Assembly: GCF_905220565.1 (NCBI RefSeq)
Contig: NC_059406.1
Location: forward strand, 7,512,001-7,576,000
Direction of reading: 5' to 3'
From: Melitaea cinxia
Lineage: Eukaryota; Arthropoda; Insecta; Lepidoptera; Nymphalidae
Length of the DNA stretch: 64,000 nucleotides
Part shown: positions 1 through 10,965 of the stretch, one piece after another
Position numbering within the stretch: position 1 is the stretch's first letter
Layout of the letters: the number at the start of each line of letters is the position of its first letter
Position numbers and translations under genes: made by a program
Notes under the pieces: model-generated
Databases searched by the model: none
Told to the model about the DNA's origin: nothing
The model's input: the letters and a program-made list of their open reading frames with translations, nothing else

Positions 1-213
1 TCAGGTGTACATGATAACAACCGGGACCGACGGCTTAACGTGCTCTCCGAGGCACGGTGGGAAGACCCACAAGGACTGCACAAACACCCAGACCACGGCA
101 AACACCTGTATGGCCAATACAAATGTTTGTCATGAGCGGGGATCGAACTCGCAACCGCCAACGCAATAGGTACAATCCATAGCTGTAACCGTTGCGCCAA
201 CGCGGCGATATAT
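1..213 (-). mobile_element. tRNA-derived SINE (family A), cut by the window edge
   Basis: Read on the minus strand this begins with a tRNA-like head: an A-box-like stretch (TTGGCGCAACGGTTACAGC) and a B-box-like stretch (GAGTTCGATCCCCGC). A body follows that matches the fuller copy at 11668-12018, including the phrases GTGCCTCGGAGAGCACG and TTATCATGTACACC. The tail lies beyond position 1. It is an RNA polymerase III-type retroposon with no coding capacity. The head cannot fold into a functional tRNA because no acceptor stem pairs. Confidence 0.8.
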
Positions 214-263
214 ATATATATCTATACGTAATATTAATTATAAATGGGGCATACACTGAATGA

Positions 264-461
264 TTTAATATCGAGAAAGGTGTTAGACAGGGATGTGTAG
301 CCTCACCGTGGCTGTTTAATCTGTTCATGGACAATTGTTTGACAGAGTTAAAAGAGAATGAAAATGGGTTGAGAATGAATGAGTCACTCGTCAAATGTCT
401 TCTCTATGCTGATGATCAAGTATTACTTGCGTCTTCGCCCGAGGAGTTGCAGTTAAGTTAA
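264..461 (+). pseudogene. decayed LINE reverse transcriptase fragment
   Basis: About 65 codons stay open and encode two RT landmarks. One is the GVRQGC..SPWLFN motif, near residues 6-20. The other is the catalytic YADD box, reached by a short KCLLYADDQVLLA stretch. The frame ends at a TAA at 459-461 just after an EELQ stretch, and a TGA lies immediately upstream. Thumb, endonuclease and UTRs are missing. The motif spelling (GVRQGC and SPWLF) differs from the RTE (GVRQGD, FADD) and from the 4-6 kb LINE (GVPQGG), so this is a third LINE lineage, which I cannot name. It is a non-functional relic. Confidence 0.7.
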
Positions 462-2356
462 ATAATGTATTTATGTCTGGTTTTGAATAACACCAGGATC
501 GAAATAGGCTATAGTTTTGTGCATAAGACAGCTAGTGTTTTTTATGGACAATTAAGATATAAATAACCGTAGCTGCAGGAAAACCCCTTTGTATTATATA
601 GCAATTGTTATACAGACACTCGTAAAACGTACACATAGAACGATTAATGTATAGACTTAGAATAAAGTACCCACACAATAAATAAAGAAATAAAATATGC
701 GAGAGTAATATAGTTGTATGTGTCCCACACATACATATTTTGATAGGTATTTAAAAACAAGCACGTCAATATTCAGTTTAGAATCCTTTGAGAGCGTTTT
801 AGATTTTGTCAATATGGTTATGTCGATATATATGATGTTATGACGCCGCATACTTCAGATATTGAGTTATGCAGACAGGCTGCAGATGATGGCCTCCTAT
901 ATTAAACGTCTGGCTATTTCTTAGTCAATACAAATATTATCATAAGTACTTAAACACTGACGGAAAATCATTTTATATTGATATTTATATTGCAGATAAC
1001 AACGTGAAATAATTTTAATGATATTTTTAATTTTATTTTTAATTTTCAAATATCCGTTTTTACAAAAAAAAAAAAATTACGGCCGCTATCAACACTTGTA
1101 CACCACAGTGACAATCGTAGTATATCCTGTATGTGTAAAAAAAGTCCATATATTATAATTTTCTTAAAGAGTTACAATTATAAAAGGTATAAAAACAAGT
1201 AAAATTATCATGAGTTATTTATACAGCGTAGCTTTCAAGAGCGTAAACACACCAAAGACGCCTCTTAAATATAAGCAGCTGAGTCCCAATAAAAGCATTT
1301 AATAAGAGCGAAAAAAAAAGTCTTTTCATCCTCAGCTACGATAAAGAACTTCGGGATCTTCCGAACAATCCCAGTTTTCTTTCATAGTAAATCAAGTTTG
1401 TCCTACAAAAGGCACGTATTCATAGTCCTTTTATAGTCTCCCCAGCAATCAGATTATCATAAGTCACAGATCAACGGAGCGTGGAGATAAAATTATCGGT
1501 GACAAAGGACGGTTAATTGTTTTATCAACTGTACACGGTTCACTGCATTAGATGACAAAGTTCAAAGTTTGTGTAATTAAAAAATTATCTTAGTACAGAC
1601 AGGACCTCATGCATTAATATCCAAAAACCTTATAACAATATGAAAAGATTAAAATTTAAATAACAGATAAGAATATAAAAGACATGCACTAAATTCAAAA
1701 CAAACATCAACTTCCTATTTAAAAAAGAAAAAGATTTATTCCGTAAGACTTTTTGCTTGTAATGGAAAAATTCTTTATTAAGATCATTCACAAAATATCA
1801 CGATGTTTATGCTCCATTACGTAAGAAGAAGCGATCGAGTTATTTTGGTTCATAAAACATCACAAAATATCATTTTGATTTCATTGATTTTCCTCAAACG
1901 CTGACACGGGAGTTTTGATTCATTGACTGTTAACTATGAAGACATAACGGTGCGGAAAACGCGGCAAGGGTTGAATACGAAATTTTCTAAAATGTCCCAT
2001 TATGTAAAGTGTACTCTGACTTATAATATTTAAGATAAGCAATGAATAATCGTTATTTTAAAACTGAGGTACACATTATATTTCGTATGTACGCATGTAC
2101 GAGTATTCTCAGGATACACGCTAGGGATAGTCATTAGTGTGTTTTCTTTGTAATTAATAATACAACTACCACAGTAATAAGGAAGTAACTTTATACTATC
2201 TTTATTGATTGAATCTCTACTTATATGTTTGATTAATGATTAAAGTAATATAATTACGTATTGTATCATAGTACAAAATCATCATCGTGACTCACGATGA
2301 ATATTGATCAAAAATACAAACTATAATTTATTCATTATCCTTATTATATTTCATTA
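462..2356. other. no gene recognised; AT-rich unassigned DNA
   Basis: Short open frames here are AT-rich with no recognisable motif. I see an A-run near 1064-1076 but no RNA gene and no repeat with definable ends. Confidence 0.5.
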
Positions 2357-2698
2357 TCTAATATATAAAATTCTCGTGTCACAATGTTAGGGGCCAAACT
2401 TCTCCGAAACGGCTTGATTGATTCTTATATGATTCTTATGAAAGTTTTTGTGCATATTCGGTAGGTCTGAGAATCGGTTGTAAACTATTTTTTAAACACC
2501 TAGGTTATAAAAGGCCACCCCCATTTTTATTTTTTATTTTTTGGTATTTTTTTTTTTAAATTACGACTTAGTTTACGATTTTATTTTATTAGGATTTGGC
2601 ATTAAAAATACATATAACCCTAAATTGTCACCCTTCTACCACCAACCCCTATTTTTAATAGCGTTTAGTTGCAAAACAATGTTTGCCGAGTCAGCTAG
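2357..2698 (+). mobile_element. Helitron-like non-autonomous element (family H1)
   Basis: It starts TCTAATATATAAAATTCTCG after an A and ends GTCAGCTAG before a T. This fits the Helitron rule (5' TC, 3' CTRR, insertion between A and T). The copy at 21057-21328 shares both ends and the phrase GAGAATCGG internally, which fixes the boundaries. There is no Rep/helicase frame, so it depends on proteins encoded elsewhere. Assignment to Helitrons is inferred from the termini. Confidence 0.7.
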
Positions 2699-3819
2699 TT
2701 AATTTATAACATTATGACATTTCAGTCACTACACAGCAATTTGGAGTCTCAGCAAATAAATATCAAGCATACATATTTTTTGTATCCATCCGTTAGATAA
2801 ACAACTTAAAAAAAAATTAGATAGAAAGATAGAAAGAAAAATATTTATTTGAGCCATTACACAAATCGCAAAAAAAGTTCATATACCTACACAAAAAAAA
2901 AAAAATAAAGATAATAAACGAAAACAAATAATTTAACTTTTATTATTACATAAAAGTCACTCGTACTAAATTTATTTTACGTATAAATCTGTTGTAACAT
3001 GTAATCTCTTTTTTTTTTCGTAAAAGGTTAATGTTCCATTATACAAATAAATCACAATTTTACACAAATCAACAAATTCTTTCCCTTTATAGTAGTATAT
3101 TTTATAATGTGATATCAGTATTGATGAATCGCTAGTGGTATAAAATCTTACAACAAACCCATAAGCTTGAACAAACACAGTAATCCATGGGTCAACAACA
3201 TAAGTCAATGTCACACGTGTTGCCATGTTACAATGTGATTTGCTGCTGTTTAGCGCCTAGACAATGTAAACACATAGTATCATAGTATCAGCTTATCACC
3301 GACTCCCCATTGTTGTGAGCAAGATGCTTCAGAACTTTATCTGGCTAGTACAAACCAGACATATTGAATCAAAATTTTGAATAAAATATCAAAATAAATT
3401 TTGAATCGATCTGATTAATAAACGAAATACATATTTATATGTAATTAAATTCTTTTTTTTTAATACGTGTTACGCATAATATCAAAATTTTCATTGAAAT
3501 AATAATTCATTCTTGACAAACCTAAAATTTTAAGATTGAAGTTAACAAAACAAAAATGAATAAAATCTTTTTAGACCACGCAATATGGATGTATAAAATT
3601 TTAATATTTGTATATTTTAGTAATAATACTGAATTTACATATGTATCTTACAAGTTCAAGTTTCTACAGTAAACAAACATGTCGACTTAATCCAAAATTA
3701 GACAGTAGACACAAGTGATGTCCACAAGCTGAAATTTACTGAAATAAAATTTAACCTTAAAATGTCTACACAAAGTTTACTTTATGTCCAATACCTTTTA
3801 CTTTAGAAATATTTGACTT
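2699..3819. other. no gene recognised; AT-rich spacer
   Basis: A GATAGAAA-rich stretch at 2820-2845 followed by TATTTATTTGAGCC resembles the 3' tail of a minus-strand LINE, but it is too short to classify. The 84-codon minus frame at 2972-3226 has no recognisable motif and AT-driven composition. Confidence 0.45.
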
Positions 3820-4012
3820 GCCCGTTGGCGCAGTTTGTAGTGACTCTGCTGTCTGCTCCGAGGGTTGTGGGTTCGATTCCCACCCCGAGTCTGGGTGTGC
3901 TATAAATATTTATTTATATATTCACTATTTATAAGTATGTATATCAGTCGGCTGTTACCTATAACACAAGCATTAAGTTGCTTACTTTAGGAACAAACGA
4001 CCGCGTGTACAT
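3820..4012 (+). mobile_element. tRNA-derived SINE (family B)
   Basis: The tRNA-like head carries an A-box-like GTTGGCGCAGTTTGTAGTGA and a B-box GGGTTCGATTCCC at about 3870-3882. A ~110-bp body ends with TTTAGGAACAAACGACCG and a TATTTATT-rich tail. The same head and tail occur at 18184-18713, where a Helitron splits them, and the tail alone at 23427-23500. The tail runs directly into the hairpin at 4013-4052 that marks the 5' edge of the next LINE. Confidence 0.75.
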
Positions 4013-4052
4013 TGTGTAGATATTTATTTATTTTTAAATAAATATCTACACA
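4013..4052. repeat. perfect 18-bp inverted repeat with 4-nt loop
   Basis: The arm at 4013-4030 and the arm at 4035-4052 are exact reverse complements around a TTTT loop. The left arm is the end of SINE B (TGTGTAGATATTTATTTA); the right arm adjoins the first LINE-derived codons. It probably formed during the 5' joining step of LINE insertion. Confidence 0.9.
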
Positions 4053-6850
4053 TCAATCTAATTTACATATATTGCCACTATCTGCGACTCACGCATTTCC
4101 TAACTGCTTGCCTTCTCTTCTCGACTTAATTCTTGTCTCTTCTATCTCTCATGTCGAAAAATTTGGTCAATGTGTTGCTACTGCCTTTTCCTACCATGAC
4201 CTTCTCTTTTTATCCTATAAATTAAGACCCCCTAAAGCTAAACGTAAAATTCTTATGAGGCGCAATTTCAATGGAATTGACTTTGAAAGTCTAGCCGTGG
4301 ATGTTTCAAATATTGACTGGTCCGGAGTGCATGATGCTTCATCAGTTGATGAAAAGATAAACCGTTTTAATTCCCTGATAACTCAACTTTATGACAAGCA
4401 TGCCCCTATTCGTCCAGTGCGATTAAAACATCTACCGGCTCCATGGTTGACTGACGAAGTTAAGCGCCTACAGAAGAAAAGGAATATAGCCAAAGCTAAA
4501 TATAGACTCGATCCCAATGAAACAAATCGTGAGAAGTACAGGATAGCTCGGAATCGCTGTAACAGGGTGTGCAGGGATGAACATCGACGCCATATCTATA
4601 AGTCTGTTATTGAGGAAAATGACTCTGCCCGAGTTTGGAATTTCCTCAAATCACTGGGAGTTGGGAAGCAGCAACGTGACATTAATTCCCAAAATTTAAA
4701 TTTAAATTTACTTAATCAGCATTTCTCATCTTCTGTTACATTTGATAACATAACAAAATTAAATACAATTTCTCAAATTTCAGCTTCTCCAACTCGTGAT
4801 ACTCCCTTTTTTCAATTTAGTCATTTCACGAATAGTGATGTTAAGAAGAATATTTTAGCGGTATCATCTAACAGTGTTGGTTCTGATTGCATTAGTCGTC
4901 AAATGGTAATTCCTATTATAGATTATTTAGTTCCTATAATAACAAATATTTTCAATTTTTCTATTAGTAGCGGTACATTTCCATCTTATTGGAAAGATGC
5001 TATAATCATCCCATTGCCTAAAAAACCCAATTCTACCTCTTTCTCCGATCTTCGCCCTATTTCTATCCTACCGTTCCTTTCTAAAGTTCTCGAGCGCCTT
5101 ACTTATAATCAATTTAACCTTTTCCTCTGCAGATACAACCTTTTAAACCCATTTCAATCAGGATTCCGCGCAGGCCACAGTACGACTACTGCATTAGTTA
5201 AAATCACTGATGATATTCGCATGGCAAAAGATAACCGAAAGCTCACTGTTTTGACATTGCTTGATTTTAGTAATGCTTTCAATAGTGTAGACTTCGACAT
5301 TTTGCTTGCCATATTGAATTCTCTTAACATATCTCCTATAGCGATTGACTGGTTTCACTCTTACTTGCATGGGCGCCGGCAACGTGTGCGACTTAACGAC
5401 ACTTTTTCTGATTGGGCTAATATCAATGCCGGTGTACCGCAAGGTGGCGTGATGTCTCCACTCCTCTTTTCAATCTTCATAAATACTATTACTCAATATA
5501 TTTTTTCTCCCTACCACCTGTATGCTGACGATCTCCAAATTTACTTACACACAAGCTTAACAGACCTACCTAATACGATTAACGCTTTAAATCAGGAACT
5601 CGAACGTATCAATGGCTGGAGCAAAGACTTTGGTCTGAAGGTTAACCCATCAAAATCGCAGGCTATAATTATCGGAAGCCAACAGCTTATTTCACGAATT
5701 GATTGGCCGAATTTGACACATATAACTTTTGCCGGTGTTATAATTCCTTACAGTAAAAAGGTAAAAAACTTGGGTATATTGTTTGACGAAATTATGTCGT
5801 GGGATCCACAGATTTGTGAAGTTAGCAAAAAAATTTTTGCATCTATCGGTTCATTAAGAAGGTTACGTAATTTTCTTCCCACTCCTACTAAGGTTGCTCT
5901 TGCTCAATCTCTTCTTCATCCTATCCTTGATTACGCTGACACTTGCTATCTAGACTTAAGGGAGGATCAACTAAACAAACTTGAGCGTCTCCAAAACCTC
6001 TGTATTCGGTTCATATTTGGTCTTCGCAAGTACGACCACGTCTCTGAGTTCCGTACGAAGCTCAAGTGGCTTCCTATACGTCTGCGCAGGAATACGCATG
6101 TGCTAGCTCTCCTATATTCTATATTATTTAATCCCATCCTTCCGTCTTATTTGAAAGAACACTTTAAGTTTCTCTGTGACTCACACAATAGATCACTTCG
6201 TTCTAGTGAAAATCTTACTTTGAAAATCGGCAAACACTCTACTGCCTTCTACAGCAAGTCATTCTGCATTGAGGCTGCACGGTTATGGAATACTCTCCCT
6301 TTACACATTAGACGTGCAACATCACTGGAATCTTTCAAAAAGAAGGTTAAGGAACACTACTTAAGACTTTGAAATTACTGTCGTCCACTTCGTCATTAGT
6401 CACTGCTATTTGAATAAGATATACACTTATTTGTTCTATTACTGTAATAATGCACAGTTATCTATAATATTATGTGTATATATGTGTATATGAGTATGTA
6501 TGTTTGTATGTGTATATGTTTATATGTATTTATGTGTGTAGTGTATTTATATATTTTTATGTAATACGTTCTGTAATTTTTAGTATAGTTAATATTGTTT
6601 GTAGTATGTAGTATGTGTATATGTATGCATGTATGTGTGCATATTTGATTTCATTCTTGTTTTCTTTTATTTTAAGTTTGTACACCCTTTCCGCTTGTTT
6701 CACATTATCTCCTCCAAGCTGGTTGTCTGGAAGAGATCGCTGTTTAGCGATAAGACCGCCTGTTGTACATTTCTTTCTTGAATTGTTTAATAAATTGTAA
6801 ACTTCTTTTAATGTGTACAATAAAGAATAAATTATTATTATTATTATTAA
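4053..6850 (+). mobile_element. 5'-truncated LINE, probably CR1/L2/Daphne group
   Basis: It comprises the end of an endonuclease domain, a complete RT domain and C-terminal region (frame 4072-6372), then a 3'UTR of ~460 bp with TATG-rich sequence at 6475-6640. The 3' end carries a conserved stem-loop (6736-6751), AATAAA-like signals and a (TTA)n tail at about 6832-6848. A related truncated copy lies on the minus strand at 37579-39330, and solo 3' tails are scattered through the window. The 5' end was lost at insertion, so the copy cannot transpose. The clade is inferred from the C-terminal ...WNTLP... region, typical of CR1-related LINEs, and the microsatellite-type tail; Jockey is the alternative. 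Confidence 0.85.
4072..6372 (+). CDS. LINE ORF2 protein, 5'-truncated (endonuclease end + reverse transcriptase)
   Basis: An uninterrupted 766-codon frame encodes the RT that would copy LINE RNA at a nicked chromosomal target. Residues 15-48 look like the end of an endonuclease (SLLDLILV... HDLLFLSY). The RT follows: LRPISILPFLSKVLE near 327-341, QSGFRAGHSTTT near 362-373, motif A with D398 (LTLLDFSNAFN), GVPQGGVMSPLLF near 454-466 and the catalytic YADD at 484-487. The C-terminal segment ends with ARLWNTLPLHIRRA. The given start is a TTG and is nominal; the frame stays open back to 4042 and the true N-terminus, with most of the endonuclease, is missing. With no stops or frameshifts, insertion is likely fairly recent, but the copy is dead as an autonomous element. 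Confidence 0.9.
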   Translation: MPLSATHAFPNCLPSLLDLILVSSISHVEKFGQCVATAFSYHDLLFLSYKLRPPKAKRKILMRRNFNGIDFESLAVDVSNIDWSGVHDASSVDEKINRFNSLITQLYDKHAPIRPVRLKHLPAPWLTDEVKRLQKKRNIAKAKYRLDPNETNREKYRIARNRCNRVCRDEHRRHIYKSVIEENDSARVWNFLKSLGVGKQQRDINSQNLNLNLLNQHFSSSVTFDNITKLNTISQISASPTRDTPFFQFSHFTNSDVKKNILAVSSNSVGSDCISRQMVIPIIDYLVPIITNIFNFSISSGTFPSYWKDAIIIPLPKKPNSTSFSDLRPISILPFLSKVLERLTYNQFNLFLCRYNLLNPFQSGFRAGHSTTTALVKITDDIRMAKDNRKLTVLTLLDFSNAFNSVDFDILLAILNSLNISPIAIDWFHSYLHGRRQRVRLNDTFSDWANINAGVPQGGVMSPLLFSIFINTITQYIFSPYHLYADDLQIYLHTSLTDLPNTINALNQELERINGWSKDFGLKVNPSKSQAIIIGSQQLISRIDWPNLTHITFAGVIIPYSKKVKNLGILFDEIMSWDPQICEVSKKIFASIGSLRRLRNFLPTPTKVALAQSLLHPILDYADTCYLDLREDQLNKLERLQNLCIRFIFGLRKYDHVSEFRTKLKWLPIRLRRNTHVLALLYSILFNPILPSYLKEHFKFLCDSHNRSLRSSENLTLKIGKHSTAFYSKSFCIEAARLWNTLPLHIRRATSLESFKKKVKEHYLRL

Positions 6851-7309
6851 ATTGTTTTGTTGTATACCACCAATTAAAAATATTGTATATTAGACTCTAA
6901 AACGTAAGACTCTTAAAAAGACTTATCCTTTTTAGAAAAACATCCATCTACGATATTAAAATTCATAAATAAATTTGAAACTGTCTGAGAATAAATTTAA
7001 AGTTTGTATTAAAAAGAAATTAAAGCTTATTATGCGGTGCAAGATTATATAGTATAAAAACACAGTTTATATTTTTTTCTTTAAAAAGAGTAACTGTGGA
7101 GTTTGTTGCTGGTTCTTCTGTGCAGAATGTGCATTCCGAACCGGTGGTTGCTTCACTTTTAAAAATAATCAATATTTTAATTTGTAAAATGACGATTCGA
7201 TGATTCTTTTGAAACGTATTTGAATAAAGATAATGATGGTTTTAAAATTGCACCAAAAAAAAATCTAGAATAACACTTACTAGAATTTAAATTGCAATTC
7301 ACTTCCTAA
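6851..7309. other. no gene recognised
   Basis: AT-rich spacer between two LINE tails; no motif or repeat with clear ends. Confidence 0.5.
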
Positions 7310-7435
7310 CCGCAGTTTCTGAGAGATCGCTCTTTCAGCGATAAGACCGCCTTCGTACGTTTTTCATTTTATGTTATTATTTTGTCGTTTCTTTTATAGG
7401 GGTAATAAAAAGTATTATTATTATTATTATTCAGC
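7310..7435 (+). repeat. solo 3' tail of the 4-6 kb LINE family
   Basis: It matches the LINE 3' end at 6710-6850: GAGAGATCGCT, loop, AGCGATAAGACCGCC, then a T-rich stretch, AATAAAAAG and a (TTA)n tail. The stem at 7326-7331/7337-7342 is intact. It is an extreme 5' truncation. Confidence 0.8.
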
Positions 7436-7986
7436 CCTTCATCGATATACTTTATTTAATTATTTTCATATTATTTTAAAAATATAAAATTAATGCTAAA
7501 ACAAATAAAAATGTCATGTGAATTATAACAAATATCGTAAAAACATTTGTGAATTAAAGTAGTCTAATCAACCTATATTGATAAGATAATGTAAAAACTT
7601 CTAGACGTCATGTTACAAAGATTAAATACGAGTTGTTTATTTATTTTCACTTTTACCAGCAGTTCTTTATATACATATTTGTAGGTATATTTATATGTAT
7701 GTATGTATCATACATATATTACCTAGATATAGGTATAGGTAATATATTGAAGGCCTAATAACTCGAAATAGACTGTTGTTTCAATTTATAAAATGAAATT
7801 TAACTTCTTCGTATCTTCGTGTATTCTACTAATTTTGCGAAATATGTACAATATGTGCTCGTTTGACACCATTAAAGGCTATTAACTAAAAAAATAAATA
7901 TTTTATTTGAAGCAGAATAAACGAAAGAAAATAATTTAAAAATCATATATAAACTCCCACGCAATCACATGACTGTGTATTCCTAT
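7436..7986. other. no gene recognised; AT-rich
   Basis: Contains a small imperfect palindrome around 7706-7748 (ATATTACCT...AGGTAATAT). Nothing else is supportable. Confidence 0.45.
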
Positions 7987-7990
7987 TCAC

Positions 7991-8063
<73 letters not shown>

Positions 8064-8076
8064 CACACACACACAG
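7987..8076. repeat. (CA)n microsatellite
   Basis: About 45 CA dinucleotides, interrupted by single CACG, CATA and CAAC variants. Confidence 0.95.
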
Positions 8077-8346
8077 AACACTCACACTTAGTTTTAATTT
8101 TAAAGTTTAAAATGTCAAAATGTTAAGTGCACTATAGTCTTAGTCATCCGTAAGAGAGGTAGCGAGTAATTCCCAATACAAGTGTCTCTGATCTATGATA
8201 CTTACTGGGAAGACTCGGTGATGCTTTGTACTAGAGATTATAGAAGTAAATGATTTTTATTATTATTATTATTATATATAATTATATAGTAATAAGTGTA
8301 CATAAGAATAAGTTTATCAAAAGCATTATAAGCATTTATCAACATT

Positions 8347-8490
<144 letters not shown>

Positions 8491-8980
8491 TAAATTTTAC
8501 TACGTTATTTTTCGTACATAAATTGGTTCTTGTGTACTTGATACAAGCTCGTATCTCCGATGCATACATACGTAACATAGAGGCACATACATGCGGTTGG
8601 AGTGTTGTACGCAGAGGTGCATAGTTGAAATACTAGACGGTCTAAAATTTAATTAACCACCCCACCGATGCAGCCAAACCCTCCCATTAAGGAGGAATAG
8701 GTTTAGATAACAAATAATACATATCTTACAATAAACACGTACAAACTTCAGTTGTTTCATAATAGGTAAGTGAATAAGGTATCGCAAAATTACATTTGTA
8801 TTTATACTAATATTATAATTGTTCGCTGGCAAAAATAACCGACTTTATTTATATCGACAAGTAATAGAACTTAGGTAGGAGATAAAACAGTCAATAAAAC
8901 ACGCATTATTAAGGTTTATTCAAAAAGAACTAGTTAGATCTCGATTAAATTTAAATAGAATTATATTACAAGCACCAGCT

Positions 8981-9102
8981 TTCGTGTAGGCTGGATGAGG
9001 ATTGCGGAAAATCGGGATATCTGTCGCGAAGCGAATCTGGCGAAACGCGAAGGAAAGCCTGTGTCCAGCTGTGGACTGCAATAGGTTGAACTGACTGACT
9101 GA
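8981..9102 (+). repeat. RTE retrotransposon 3' tail, copy 1
   Basis: It matches the last ~110 bp of the full-length RTE at 33 kb (GGCTGGATGAGGATTGCGG, TGTCCAGC.GTGGACTGC, ATAGG.TGAA) and ends in a (GACT)n tail. The 12-bp CACCAGCTTTCG before it recurs after it with one change, consistent with a TSD. It carries an extra ~14 bp around 9035-9050 shared with the next copy. Confidence 0.8.
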
Positions 9103-9151
9103 CACCAACTTTCGTTAAAAAAAAGAATCATCGCTACTTCCAGTAAAGCTG

Positions 9152-9263
9152 AATGAGGATTGCGGAAAAAATGCGGGATGTTTGGCGCGAACCGAATCCG
9201 GCGTAACGCGAAGGGAAGCCTATGTCCAGCAGTGGACTGCAATAGGCTGAACTGACTGACTGA
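9152..9263 (+). repeat. RTE retrotransposon 3' tail, copy 2
   Basis: Same variant as the preceding tail, including the internal extra bases and the (GACT)n end, and again followed by CACCAGCTTTCGTTAAAA. Short minus-strand open frames crossing both tails are by-products of the repeat. Confidence 0.8.
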
Positions 9264-9308
9264 CACCAGCTTTCGTTAAAAAAAAGAATCATCACTACTC
9301 CCATAAAG

Positions 9309-10857
9309 GTTAGGTACACACTAAAGTTAATAAAGAGGAAAGATTTGATTTGTTGTTTGCTTGCAATAATAAAGCAAAAACTATTGGAAAGATTTTCCAA
9401 TTTTTTCACAAGTAGAATTATACGTTATCACTGAATGTTATAGGCATACATTTTCACGTAGAAAATGGTAAAACGGAAACAGTGGCAAAAAGGCTTAATA
9501 TAAAATTTAATGTAAAAACTTGACAAGATTTTCTTTAAAAATGAACAATTTACCTCAAACCAAGGGATTAAAAACATATAATTATAATTTAATAAGCTAG
9601 GCTGTAATCAAACTATATATAATAATAGCATTTTAAAACATACTAAAGCAGGTCTGACGGACGATTAGTACTTTTTTCCTATTTATTATACTAAATACCA
9701 AATCTATGAACTTTAAATTTTTTCTTAATCGACAAAGCATTTTCAACAATGTAGGTATACGATCACTGATCAAACAGAATGTTAGACGCAATGAGGCCGT
9801 TCTTTTTCCAGATCTGGCTATAATTATAAAAAAAAATCGATTATAATGAAATCAATTACATCTATTGCTACTCATAGGTACTAGTTCGACTTCCTGTTAT
9901 TAAGTTATGTATATGTTGTTTAACCAAAAGAATTATTATGAAAATCAAATTTAAGTAGCGTTTATTAATTTCAAAAGATTATTTAAATTCCTAAATAAAA
10001 CTCATTTTATTGATAGCTATGTATATCATACAGTAGCTAAAAAGAAAAATTCAAAATTCAGAACACCGCTCCTTTCAAACACACTGACCAAAATGACCAC
10101 AACATTCACCATCACTGTATTGTAACCTGCCCTAACCAAGTTTTACAGACGGTAAGGATTATAGAATAATAATCCTTATAACATCTAAAATAAAGAACAA
10201 TGTTGCTTATTTTTTACAACAGGTTTTAGTATCATGATTTTATAATGCTTTAAATGGATTACTATGTTGAAGCGGTTGCGATTACAATGCGAGGACTTAT
10301 TACTATTCAAAACGTTCACGTAGCAACAAATAACTAAGTTATAAAATTCATGAAGTTCAAACTCTTTTGTTACAATAAGTTGTATAGCTCAAAATTGTCG
10401 TCATGTGAACAAAAATGTGCGAAGTCGACAGTTATGTAGAAAATATGTTAGAGCAGTTTATTATTTACGTGTTTGCAGAAAGTTCATCAAAAGGAAGTGA
10501 TGACTAGTTTTTAAGATAAAAAGAAATTATATAATAATTTTTTTGTTTATAAGTTCTTGTACATAATATATTTATACTATATCCAATATTGGTTTAACAT
10601 TGTTTATTTATGAAATTATTTACATATTAAAATAATTAAATTTTATCTACAGTAAATTTTAGAAGTATTCAATATGAACGGACCTTTGCAATTTTAAAAG
10701 AAGAACATAATATACGTTACGCCCCACCCTTCACAATAACCCATCTGACTCTGTCAATATCGGCCACAGAGTAGTATAAGTAGTGAGGTCTGTGATATCG
10801 GATAGAGACATCAGTAATTATTTGTCAAAAAAAACAGACTAACATATAGGTATCGTA
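9309..10857. other. no gene recognised; AT-rich unassigned DNA
   Basis: No open frame with recognisable content, no clear repeat ends, no RNA gene. Confidence 0.5.
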
Positions 10858-10965
10858 GTATGAGTAGTCGTCTAAAACACCGACGGTTTGCAGGTTCGAT
10901 TCCCGCTCGGGATGGATGTTATATGTGATGATGATGTAATGTTATAATTAAGTACGTACTTATAG
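10858..10965 (+). repeat. tRNA-like SINE head (family D), fragment
   Basis: ACACCGACGGTTTGCAGG leads into the B-box GGTTCGATTCCCGC, followed by GATGATGAT and AT-rich DNA. Only the B-box half of the tRNA-like head is convincing; the A-box side is degraded. Confidence 0.5.

Larger units (their letters stand above)
8825..9308 (+). mobile_element. TIR-repeat family T, copy disrupted by RTE tails
   Basis: It opens with the family terminus (AACCGACTTT at 8837-8846, preceded by a degraded form of the GTTTGC/GCAAAC hairpin) and continues through the core phrases TTAGATCTCGATTAAATTTA and CACCAGCTTTCG, then is interrupted twice by RTE 3' tails. The far end with GAAGTCGGTT is not present. Compare 39934-40370, 42235-42492 and 51119-52944. 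Confidence 0.65.
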
